Below, one piece after another: positions 1-5,265 of a stretch of 6,302 bases of DNA; within the stretch, counting starts at the first letter, position 1, and every line of letters starts with the position of its first letter. A program made the position numbers and the translations under genes. The stretch lies in assembly GCA_023443765.1 (NCBI GenBank), contig JAEZTA010000188.1, forward strand, positions 1 to 6,302, written 5' to 3'. The stretch is from Bacteroidota bacterium (GTDB taxonomy: Bacteria > Bacteroidota > Bacteroidia > Bacteroidales > Rikenellaceae). Under the pieces are notes generated by a model. It was not told the origin of the DNA. It saw only the letters and a program-made list of their open reading frames with translations, and ran no database searches.

Positions 1-527
1 GCGGCGCAGATCGTGTTGCTCTGCACCGAGTTGAAGGCGAATCCGAACGTCACGGAGATCAGCACGGCGAACAGCACGCCCATCCACCGCCGCCCGAGGC
101 CGCGCTCCATGTAGTAGGCCGGGCCACCGACGTAGGAATCGCGCCCGCGGCGTTTATAAAGCTGCGCGAGGGTCGACTCGACGAAAGCGCTCGCCGCGCC
201 CAGTAGGGCGATCACCCACATCCAGAAGACCGCACCGGGACCTCCGACCACGATGGCCGTGGCGACGCCCGCGAGGTTTCCCGTACCGACCCGGCTGGCC
301 AGCGACACGGCGAAGGCCTGGAACGACGAGACATGCCGCTCGCCCTTCGGGCCGCTTCCGGCCGACTCGCCCAACACGCGTATCATTTCGCCCAGCAGGC
401 GGAACTGCACGCCCCGCGTACGCAGGGTAAACCACACGGCGCATCCCAACAGCGCAGCGACCAGCACATAGGTCCACAGCACGTCGTTCACATCGCCGAT
501 CCAATCGGAAAACATCTCCATCTGCAT
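1..527 (-). CDS. AGCS-family alanine/glycine:cation symporter, N-terminal part (runs off the left edge)
   Basis: The reading frame is open from the ATG at 527 to the window edge (175 full codons, no stop), so about the first 40% of a roughly 450-residue inner-membrane carrier is present. The family imports alanine or glycine with Na+ or H+. Recognisable segments are the N-terminal membrane helix (WTYVLVAALLGCAVWF), the family block running from FQAF through LASRVGTGNLAGVATAI, which supplies substrate and cation ligands in this family, and the later stretch VESTLAQLYKRR followed by GGPAYYMERGLG. Three in-frame Met codons (527, 521, 515) are possible starts; I chose the first because it lies just downstream of a TAnnTTTG box. 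It lies 63 bases after copA on the same strand but appears to have its own promoter, and no link to copper is evident. Family assignment is firm; substrate is inferred. Confidence 0.9.
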   Translation of the reverse strand, partial: MQMEMFSDWIGDVNDVLWTYVLVAALLGCAVWFTLRTRGVQFRLLGEMIRVLGESAGSGPKGERHVSSFQAFAVSLASRVGTGNLAGVATAIVVGGPGAVFWMWVIALLGAASAFVESTLAQLYKRRGRDSYVGGPAYYMERGLGRRWMGVLFAVLISVTFGFAFNSVQSNTICA

Positions 528-538
528 GCGTTTTGGAA

Positions 539-546
539 CAAAGGTA
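539..546 (-). promoter_or_regulatory. Bacteroidota-type -7 box (TACCTTTG) of the AGCS symporter gene
   Basis: On the minus strand TACCTTTG matches the Bacteroidota -7 consensus TAnnTTTG and ends 11 bases before the ATG at 527. No TTG is seen at the usual 19-21 base spacing upstream. The predicted transcript would have a leader of only a few bases. Confidence 0.55.
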
Positions 547-562
547 GCAAAGTTGGTGCTAC
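544..562. repeat. Inverted repeat GTAGCA-N7-TGCTAC overlapping the symporter promoter
   Basis: The two 6-base arms (544-549 and 557-562) are perfect reverse complements around a 7-base spacer. The repeat overlaps the first bases of the -7 box and extends upstream into the -13 to -25 region, a natural place for an operator. It also sits 29 bases past the copA stop, so a weak terminator hairpin for copA (followed by CTTTGTT on the minus strand) is the alternative reading. Confidence 0.4.
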
Positions 563-590
563 ACTCGTTTCCCGACGCCGCAAACCGTCC

Positions 591-806
591 CTACCGCTTT
601 TCCGACAGGCGATATTCCCCGGCCTGTTCCAAGACCGCCTTCTGCAACTCCGCGAGGCCGATTTCCGCCCCGGAGAACTCCACGACGGCAACGGGAGGAT
701 CCAGCGTCACGACCGCCTTCACGCCGTCAATGCCGTTCAGCGCATTTTCCACATGGGTCCGGCAATGATTGCACATCATGCCTTCGACCGTAAATTCCTT
801 TTTCAT
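591..806 (-). other. C-terminal HMA (CopZ-like) module of CopA with a possible internal start
   Basis: The last 71 codons of copA begin with an in-frame ATG at 806 (Met750) and encode a complete HMA fold with GMMCNHC, ending at the copA stop. The stretch before that ATG (IGDEPKPIKTDKK) is charged, linker-like and purine-rich at DNA level (GATAAGAAG just before ATG). A free 71-residue product would have the size of a stand-alone CopZ copper chaperone. That the domain exists is seen directly. That it is also made as a separate protein is inference; a fixed fusion is the default reading. Confidence 0.35.
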
Positions 807-3053
807 CTTCTTATCGGTTTTAATCGGTTTCGGTTCATCGCCGATCTTCCGGCGTTTCAGCCGCAGGCTGTTGGCTACGACGCTCACACTGCTGAAAGCC
901 ATGGCCGCCCCGCCGATCATCGGATCGAGCAGGAACCCCCAGAGGGGATAGAGCGCCCCGGCCGCCACGGGGATGGCGATGATGTTGTAAATAAATGCCC
1001 AGAAAAGATTCTGGCGAATCGTCCGCACGGTGAGCTGCGACAAGCGGATCGTCTCCGGAATCTTCTGCAGGTCGGAGGCAAGGATCGTGACCATCGCCGT
1101 ATCCATCGCAATGTCGCTGCCCTGCCCCATGGCAATGCTCAGGTCGGCCTGCGCAAGGGCTGCGCTGTCGTTGATGCCGTCGCCCACCATGGCCACCGTC
1201 CGCCCTTCGGCCTGCAACTGCCGGACGAACCCGGCCTTTTCGTGCGGAAGGACGCCCGCCCGGTAATGGCCGATACCCGTCTGCCGGGCCGTTTCGCGCG
1301 CCGACCCTTCGTTGTCGCCCGTCAGCATCCAGACCGTTATCCCCAGCCCGTGCAGCCGGGCGACAGCCCCGGCCGACGAGGGTTTCAGGGCATCGGCAAG
1401 GGCAATCGCGGCAATCGCCCGTCCGGCGTCGGCAAACCAGACCACGGTCTTCGCCTCGCGCATCCACCCTTCGGCCTGCCGTTGCAGCCGGACATCGGGC
1501 ACGATACCGTTGCGGGCCAGCAATGCGCTGTTTCCGGCATAATAAGCCCGCCCCTCCACAACGCCCCGGATTCCCTGTCCGGGGATACTTTCGAATTCGT
1601 CCACAGCCACGGCCTGCTCCCCGTCCAACGCCTCGACGATAGCCTGCGAAAGCGGATGCTCCGAGTGTTTTTCGAGGCTGAACAGGATTCGCCGGGCGTG
1701 CTCCGAGCCCTCGGTCCACGCGACATTTACCACCGACGGGCGGCCTTCGGTAAGCGTCCCGGTCTTGTCCAACACGACGGTGTCCACCTTCCGGGCCACT
1801 TCGAGGCTCGCGGCGTCCTTGATCAGGATACCGCGCCCGGCCCCTTTGCCGATGCCGACCATGATGGCCGTGGGCGTCGCCAGCCCCAGCGCACAGGGGC
1901 ACGCGATGATCAGCACCGTCACCATCGCCAGCAGCCCGTGCGTGAATCCGTCAGCCGGAGCGAAGAGTATCCATACCGCGAAGGTCAGCACCGCAAGGCC
2001 GATGATGACAGGCACGAAGATGCCGGCAACCCGGTCGACGGTCTGCTGCACCGGGGCTTTGCTGCCCTCCGCGCCCTGCACCATGCGGATGATCTGGGCC
2101 AGCATCGTATCCTGCCCCACCTTGTCGGCCCGAAACCGGAAAGCGCCGTTGCGGTTCATCGTCCCGGCGAACACCGCGGCTCCCGCCTCCTTATACACGG
2201 GCAGCGGCTCACCGCTGAGCATGCTTTCGTCGACATACGAGCCGCCTTCTGCGACCGTACCGTCCACGGCGATGCGCTCGCCGGGATGCACGGCGAGCAG
2301 GTCCCCGGCACGAACCTCCGCGACGGGCACGGAACGCTCGCCCGAGGGTGTAATCACCGTAACGGTTTTCGGTTGCAGGCCCATCAGCTTCGTGATGGCG
2401 GTCGACGTACTGCGTTTCGCGCGCTCTTCGAGCAGCCGCCCCAGCAGGATGAAGGCCACGATTACGGCCGCTGACTCGAAATAGACATGGGGCTCGATAC
2501 CCCTCGACAGCCAGAATTCCGGGAAAAACAGGTTGAAAAGACTGAACAGGTAGGCGATTCCGGTGCTGACGGCTACCAGCGTATTCATGTTGGCGGCTCC
2601 GTGCCGGAGTTGTTTCCAGGCGTCGACGAAGAAACCCCGCCCCAGCCCGAAAACGACCGGGGTGGAGAGCAGCCACACGGCGTATTGCACGGCGGGAACA
2701 TCCATGAACAGCATACCTCCGGCCACGATCGGGACACACAGCCCCACGGCCCAGAGCGTCCGCCGTTTCAGCACGCGGTAACGCTCCCCTCGGACGCGCT
2801 CCGCCTCGTCTTCCATCGGACCTTCCGAATCGGTCAGCAGGTCGTAACCGGCATCCTGCACCGCCCGGCGGAGCGTCCCGGCAGAGCACTCTTCCGGACG
2901 ATACGACACCTGTACCGTACCCGATGCATAGTTCACATTCGCTGACTCCACGCCCGGCAGGGCGCTGAGCATCTTATCCACCCGGACGGCGCACGAGGCA
3001 CAGCTCATGCCCACAACCGGGAACGTATTTGTAATGATCTTACTCTTTTCCAT
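591..3053 (-). CDS. copA: Cu(I)-exporting P1B-1-type ATPase with N- and C-terminal HMA domains
   Basis: This 820-residue inner-membrane pump uses ATP to export Cu+ (possibly Ag+) from the cytoplasm. Domains in order: N-terminal HMA domain with GMSCASC (Cys18, Cys21); first membrane helices from about residue 98 to 208; actuator domain with SGE at 280-282 (TGE in most family members); CPC metal site in helix 6 (Cys385, Cys387); phosphorylation motif DKTGT with Asp429; SEHP with His466-Pro467 in the nucleotide domain; GDGIND at 624-629; and the last two helices with Tyr689-Asn690 and Met718/Ser722. The spacing of those last four residues matches the Cu+ ligands described for Archaeoglobus CopA, which supports the P1B-1 subgroup. 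A second HMA domain with GMMCNHC (Cys761, Cys764) follows the final helix after a Lys-rich linker. The ATG at 3053 lies 5 bases after a TAnnTTTG box. The HMA-AraC regulator gene ends 62 bases upstream on the same strand, so co-transcription is possible in addition to this gene's own promoter. Confidence 0.96.
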   Translation of the reverse strand: MEKSKIITNTFPVVGMSCASCAVRVDKMLSALPGVESANVNYASGTVQVSYRPEECSAGTLRRAVQDAGYDLLTDSEGPMEDEAERVRGERYRVLKRRTLWAVGLCVPIVAGGMLFMDVPAVQYAVWLLSTPVVFGLGRGFFVDAWKQLRHGAANMNTLVAVSTGIAYLFSLFNLFFPEFWLSRGIEPHVYFESAAVIVAFILLGRLLEERAKRSTSTAITKLMGLQPKTVTVITPSGERSVPVAEVRAGDLLAVHPGERIAVDGTVAEGGSYVDESMLSGEPLPVYKEAGAAVFAGTMNRNGAFRFRADKVGQDTMLAQIIRMVQGAEGSKAPVQQTVDRVAGIFVPVIIGLAVLTFAVWILFAPADGFTHGLLAMVTVLIIACPCALGLATPTAIMVGIGKGAGRGILIKDAASLEVARKVDTVVLDKTGTLTEGRPSVVNVAWTEGSEHARRILFSLEKHSEHPLSQAIVEALDGEQAVAVDEFESIPGQGIRGVVEGRAYYAGNSALLARNGIVPDVRLQRQAEGWMREAKTVVWFADAGRAIAAIALADALKPSSAGAVARLHGLGITVWMLTGDNEGSARETARQTGIGHYRAGVLPHEKAGFVRQLQAEGRTVAMVGDGINDSAALAQADLSIAMGQGSDIAMDTAMVTILASDLQKIPETIRLSQLTVRTIRQNLFWAFIYNIIAIPVAAGALYPLWGFLLDPMIGGAAMAFSSVSVVANSLRLKRRKIGDEPKPIKTDKKMKKEFTVEGMMCNHCRTHVENALNGIDGVKAVVTLDPPVAVVEFSGAEIGLAELQKAVLEQAGEYRLSEKR

Positions 3054-3058
3054 GGGAA

Positions 3059-3066
3059 CAAAGGTA
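3059..3066 (-). promoter_or_regulatory. -7 box (TACCTTTG) of copA
   Basis: TACCTTTG on the minus strand is followed by TTCCC and then the copA ATG, leaving 5 bases between box and start codon. With the usual initiation a few bases past the box, the mRNA would start at or next to the A of ATG. No -33 TTG is present at normal spacing, which fits a promoter that needs an activator. Confidence 0.55.
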
Positions 3067-3068
3067 AG

Positions 3069-3089
3069 ACGCCCATACGCTCCGGGCGT
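3069..3089. promoter_or_regulatory. Candidate copper operator: inverted repeat ACGCCC-N9-GGGCGT upstream of copA
   Basis: The arms at 3069-3074 and 3084-3089 are perfect 6-base reverse complements. The element lies 2 bases upstream of the copA -7 box and covers the whole region where a -33 element would be. It falls in the 62-base gap between the regulator stop and the copA start, so the neighbouring HMA-AraC protein is the obvious candidate to bind it. AraC-family proteins often bind direct repeats, so an inverted site is not a perfect match to the family habit. Confidence 0.4.
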
Positions 3090-3115
3090 TACAGAATTAT
3101 GGATATGATTTATAC

Positions 3116-3688
3116 CTACACCTCGTCGAGCGGTTTCAGAGCATGCCCCTTCAGACGCCTAAACTCGCTGGGCGACATCCCGGTCTGGGCGCGGAACTGG
3201 CCGCTGAGGTGCGCTACGCTCGAATAGTGGAGTTTGTCGGCGATCTCGCTGACAGTCAGTTCGTCGCAGGCCAGCAACTCCTTGACCCGCTCGATGCGCT
3301 GGGCCAGGTAGTACTTCTCGATACTGATGCCGTTGACCTCCGAAAAGAGCTTGCTCAACGCACTGTAATCGCGGTGGCAGCGGTCGCGCAGGTAATCCGA
3401 CAGGTTGATTTTCGAGGCGTCTTCGCTGTAATGCACCAACTCGATCACCGCCGTCCGGATCTGCTCGATAAGGCGCATCCGCTTGTCGTCGATCAGTTCG
3501 AATCCGTAAGATTCGAGCAGCGCACGGAACGCCTCCCGCTGTTTTGCGTCGGGCGTTTGCTGCACGACTGCCGTCCCAAGCTCCACGCTGAGGGGTGTGA
3601 ACCCCGATTTTTCGAGCAGTTGGGTGACAACCAGAATACAGCGGTTGCAAACCATGTTTTTGATGTGAAAGACATTTTCCCGTTCCAT
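3116..3688 (-). CDS. AraC-family transcriptional regulator with N-terminal HMA metal-sensing domain
   Basis: This 190-residue cytoplasmic protein is predicted to bind a soft metal, most likely Cu+, and to control copA. Residues about 5-68 form an HMA-like beta-alpha-beta-beta-alpha-beta module with NMVCNRC (Cys14, Cys17), the CxxC placed at the start of helix 1 as in CopZ. Residues about 95-180 form the AraC double helix-turn-helix: first helix pair around LSDYLRDRCHRDYSALSKLF, second within ELTVSEIADKLHYSS, followed by the typical GMSPSEFRRLK ending. There is no sugar-binding cupin or other effector domain, so the HMA module is the only visible sensor. The ATG at 3688 is preferred over an in-frame TTG at 3694, because that TTG lies inside the -7 box. 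Similar HMA-AraC proteins are widespread next to P-type ATPases in Bacteroidota. The metal and the target promoter are inferred. Confidence 0.88.
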   Translation of the reverse strand: MERENVFHIKNMVCNRCILVVTQLLEKSGFTPLSVELGTAVVQQTPDAKQREAFRALLESYGFELIDDKRMRLIEQIRTAVIELVHYSEDASKINLSDYLRDRCHRDYSALSKLFSEVNGISIEKYYLAQRIERVKELLACDELTVSEIADKLHYSSVAHLSGQFRAQTGMSPSEFRRLKGHALKPLDEV

Positions 3689-3691
3689 ATG

Positions 3692-3699
3692 CAAATATA
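3692..3699 (-). promoter_or_regulatory. -7 box (TATATTTG) of the HMA-AraC regulator gene
   Basis: TATATTTG on the minus strand matches TAnnTTTG and is separated from the ATG at 3688 by only CAT, so the transcript is predicted to be leaderless. No TTG appears at -33 spacing. Confidence 0.55.
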
Positions 3700-3716
3700 G
3701 CGAAAATTAACGACTC

Positions 3717-3731
3717 CCGTCCTGCCGACGG
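3717..3731. repeat. Inverted repeat CCGTC-N5-GACGG upstream of the HMA-AraC gene
   Basis: Perfect 5-base arms at 3717-3721 and 3727-3731 begin 17 bases upstream of the regulator's -7 box, in the -33 zone. It could be an autoregulatory operator. The arms are short and GC-rich, so chance is a real alternative. Confidence 0.25.
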
Positions 3732-3978
3732 ACTACGCCGGATGGCAATATCCACTCGCCAAATCGGGGAACTTCGGGTAAAAAAAGAACAAAACAAGGC
3801 AGTTTTTCCCGCACCGTTCCGCACCGCCTTTTCCCGTCGCCGACAGCGGCCAATAAAACCCTTTCAACAAGGAATTTACAGACAACGGGCCCTGCAAAAT
3901 TCCGGCCGGACGGAGGTCCGGATTTCAGCAGCAAACATCCCGCCGTCCCGGGCGATCCACACAAAGAGGGCAATTAAT

Positions 3979-3992
3979 CGGTTAAATAACCG
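3979..3992. repeat. Palindromic element CGGTTA-AA-TAACCG
   Basis: Six-base perfect arms flank AA. With one mismatch the symmetry extends to A/T pairs on both sides. It sits in an AT-rich patch of otherwise GC-rich intergenic DNA, about 290 bases upstream of the regulator ATG and 680 upstream of the sigma gene. No known site is recognised. Confidence 0.3.
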
Positions 3993-4183
3993 TTTCTTAT
4001 TCGGACAGGAAGTAAAAACCCTCCGGAAAACAATCATCTCGACACCGGATCGAACCACTCAAAGGGCAGTCTGCCTATCCTGCAATTTTCCGCTCGGACG
4101 AAGCCAGGCCTTTCGGCGGCAAAGACGCACATTTTCACCGGCAACAGCCCTTGCCCGTAACATCGCAACATCCCATTTTTCCC

Positions 4184-4199
4184 AATTACCCGGGTAATT
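4184..4199. repeat. Perfect 16-base palindrome AATTACCC/GGGTAATT
   Basis: The two 8-base halves are exact reverse complements with no spacer, the longest uninterrupted perfect palindrome I noticed in the window. The outermost bases are AT and the centre is CCCGGG, a layout that suits a dimeric regulator site better than an RNA hairpin, which would have no loop. Its protein partner is unknown. Confidence 0.45.
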
Positions 4200-4203
4200 A
4201 CAG

Positions 4204-4238
4204 CGAAGCTTTATGCTTTCGTCTGAGAGGCGTACGCC
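4204..4238. repeat. Hairpin CGAAGC-TTTAT-GCtTTCG followed by palindrome GGCGTACGCC
   Basis: A stem with one bulged T (arms 4204-4209 and 4215-4221, loop 4210-4214) is followed 7 bases later by the perfect 10-base palindrome at 4229-4238. Both lie within 40 bases of the 16-base palindrome, making a cluster of three dyads. Function unknown. Confidence 0.3.
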
Positions 4239-4434
4239 CACATTTCCACCACTCTGCAGACTGACAAATCCGGCTCTCATCCCAACGCCAACCCGATGAA
4301 CCGGACCGCCTCCGGGCATGCACGGCATGCGGACATTTCGTCCGGCTCGGGGAATCCCCCGGACCCTGCAGGCACACGGGAACTCCGGACTTACCGACCG
4401 GTTTCCCGACCTATCTGAAAAAACTTCATCCGTT

Positions 4435-4451
4435 CCGCCTCACGGCGGTTT
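4435..4451 (+). terminator. Weak terminator-like hairpin CCGCC-TCAC-GGCGG then TTTA
   Basis: A 5-base-pair all-GC stem (4435-4439 with 4444-4448) with a 4-base loop is followed on the plus strand by TTTATA. The stem and T tract are both short, and no gene is recognised immediately upstream to be terminated, so this is a structural note more than a confident call. Confidence 0.2.
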
Positions 4452-4471
4452 ATACGAGTAATCGTCCCACA

Positions 4472-4488
4472 CCGCCCGACAAGGGCGG
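4472..4488. repeat. GC hairpin CCGCCC-GACAA-GGGCGG
   Basis: Perfect 6-base arms (4472-4477, 4483-4488) with a 5-base loop and no T tract on either strand. It lies about 180 bases upstream of the sigma factor start, between two other hairpins, so it may belong to a structured leader if transcription begins upstream. Confidence 0.3.
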
Positions 4489-4499
4489 GGATGCCTTGC

Positions 4500-4521
4500 C
4501 GTGCGTTGTTGCAAATGCACG
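4500..4521. repeat. Eight-base-pair stem CGTGCGTT-GTTGCA-AATGCACG
   Basis: Arms at 4500-4507 and 4514-4521 pair over eight positions (one G-U) around a 6-base loop. It is the longest hairpin stem seen in the intergenic stretch and lies 150 bases upstream of the ECF sigma gene. Confidence 0.3.
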
Positions 4522-4613
4522 TAACCAACTGTGCCATTGCATCATCTATCGAGCGACACCCTACCCGGACGGCATGAATTGAAAAGGCCGGATTTCACAC
4601 CCGCAACAAAATT

Positions 4614-4630
4614 CCCAATTATTTCTTGGG
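4614..4630. repeat. Inverted repeat CCCAA-N7-TTGGG upstream of the ECF sigma gene
   Basis: Perfect 5-base arms at 4614-4618 and 4626-4630, 41 bases before the sigma factor ATG. The right arm contains the TTG of the candidate promoter below, so protein binding here would affect that promoter. Confidence 0.25.
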
Positions 4631-4654
4631 ACAAAACACCCGGTCGTAACTCTA
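4626..4654 (+). promoter_or_regulatory. Weak candidate promoter for the ECF sigma operon
   Basis: TTG at 4626-4628 is followed after 18 bases by TAACTCTA at 4647-4654, matching the -33 TTG and the TA of the -7 box at about normal spacing but lacking TTTG. Start would fall roughly 10 bases before the ATG at 4672. An autoregulated promoter read by the encoded ECF sigma factor would look different and cannot be recognised from this window. Confidence 0.2.
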
Positions 4655-4671
4655 CACAAATAGAAGAACAT

Positions 4672-5232
4672 ATGAATCATCAATATTGGGATTTAGTTAG
4701 AGAAGGAGACGAACAAGCCTTCAGGACACTGTACAGCTTGTACGAAGAAAGGCTATTCCGATATGGAATGGGAATAGCACATGACGAGGAGTTGGTGAAC
4801 AATGCCATTCAGACACTATTCACCTACCTCTTTGAGCGGCGAAAGAAAATCTCTGCTCCGGTTTCGCCGTATGCATATCTGGCCAGTTCCCTGCGCCGCC
4901 TGGTGATAAAGGAGCTCGAAAAAAGAAGGAACAGCCACCTGTCGATAGACGAGGTTCACCATAAAGACTACAATTTCGAACTGGAAATAGATGCCGAAGC
5001 ATCCATCGTCCGCGCGGAATGTTCCGAGCAGGCAATCCATCGGCTGCAAACGGCACTCAACGGACTTACCAACATGCAACGTGAAATAATTTACCTGAAA
5101 TATTACGAAGGCCTGGACAACAAGAGCATCGCCGAAGTGACGGGCTATGCGGACAAAACGATCCGCAACGTAGCTTCCACAGCCCTTGCCCGGCTGCGGG
5201 AAGACAAGACACTGAACAAAATATATAACTAA
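4672..5232 (+). CDS. ECF-type RNA polymerase sigma factor
   Basis: This 186-residue protein has the normal length for an ECF sigma factor. Region 2 covers about residues 5-87 (DEQAFRTLYSLYEERLFRYG, then IQTLFTYLFERRKKI and PYAYLASSLRR). Region 4 covers about 124-177 and is clear: LTNMQREIIYLKYYEGLDNKS followed by the recognition-helix part GYADKTIRNVASTALARLRE. In region 2.2 the usual acidic pair before IVQ is Asn43-Asn44, and the usual Trp is Phe54, while Gln47 is kept. The frame stays open to an ATG at 4531, but the extra 47 residues have no sigma homology, and 4672 gives the standard N-terminus starting just before WDLVREGDEQAF. The first 150 bases are more AT-rich than the rest. It heads an operon with a FecR-like anti-sigma factor and an STN-domain outer-membrane protein, so it should direct transcription of a surface uptake function after release from the membrane. 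Confidence 0.93.
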   Translation: MNHQYWDLVREGDEQAFRTLYSLYEERLFRYGMGIAHDEELVNNAIQTLFTYLFERRKKISAPVSPYAYLASSLRRLVIKELEKRRNSHLSIDEVHHKDYNFELEIDAEASIVRAECSEQAIHRLQTALNGLTNMQREIIYLKYYEGLDNKSIAEVTGYADKTIRNVASTALARLREDKTLNKIYN

Positions 5233-5265
5233 TCGTCCTTTCATTTTTTTTACGGGCGTCAAGAT

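Larger units (their letters stand above)
3700..4671. other. Non-coding stretch of about 970 bases between divergent transcription units
   Basis: I see no convincing protein, tRNA or rRNA gene here. Open frames exist (for example plus-strand 3742-4197 and minus-strand 4059-4328), but their products are Arg/Pro-rich or compositionally odd, match no family I know, and have no promoter box. There is no TTTG at all on the plus strand across the stretch, so no canonical plus-strand -7 box. What it does hold is a series of short dyad elements, listed separately, concentrated at 4184-4521, plus smaller ones at 3979-3992, 4065-4075, 4330-4344 and 4349-4359. They could be operator sites, parts of a structured leader or small RNA, or chance features of GC-rich DNA. 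Confidence 0.6.

Noticed and set aside
835..1902. A 355-codon minus-strand frame overlapping copA in another frame
   Set aside because: Arg/Gly-rich frame shadow of copA without its own start signals or domains.
333..2474. A 713-codon plus-strand open frame running antisense through copA and into the symporter gene
   Set aside because: The minus-strand frame encodes unmistakable P1B-ATPase motifs. The antisense product is rich in His, Arg, Pro and Gly with no family resemblance, as expected when a GC-rich gene with few stops in the opposite frame is read backwards.
3689..3694. TTG start at 3694 for the AraC regulator, adding two residues
   Set aside because: The TTG is part of the TATATTTG promoter box, so it would lie upstream of the transcription start; the ATG at 3688 is better placed.
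4025..4062. Reverse-strand GGTTCGATCC resembling a tRNA T-loop
   Set aside because: The bases flanking the loop do not pair as a T-stem, and no acceptor or anticodon arm fits around it.
3742..4197. Possible 151-residue plus-strand protein in the intergenic stretch
   Set aside because: Arg-rich, no recognisable domain, no promoter box, and the frame ends inside the palindrome at 4184-4199.
4221..4260. CTGAGAGGCGTACGCC resembling the CTGAGA core of a TPP riboswitch
   Set aside because: The partner elements (ACCC and the CTGAT...GG segment) are missing at the right distances, and no thiamine gene follows.
4531..4671. N-terminal extension of the ECF sigma factor from an ATG at 4531
   Set aside because: The 47 extra residues show no sigma-factor similarity, and starting at 4672 gives the standard family length.
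5233..5265. Run of eight T between the sigma and anti-sigma genes as a terminator
   Set aside because: No stem precedes it, and the two genes belong to a classic co-transcribed pair.
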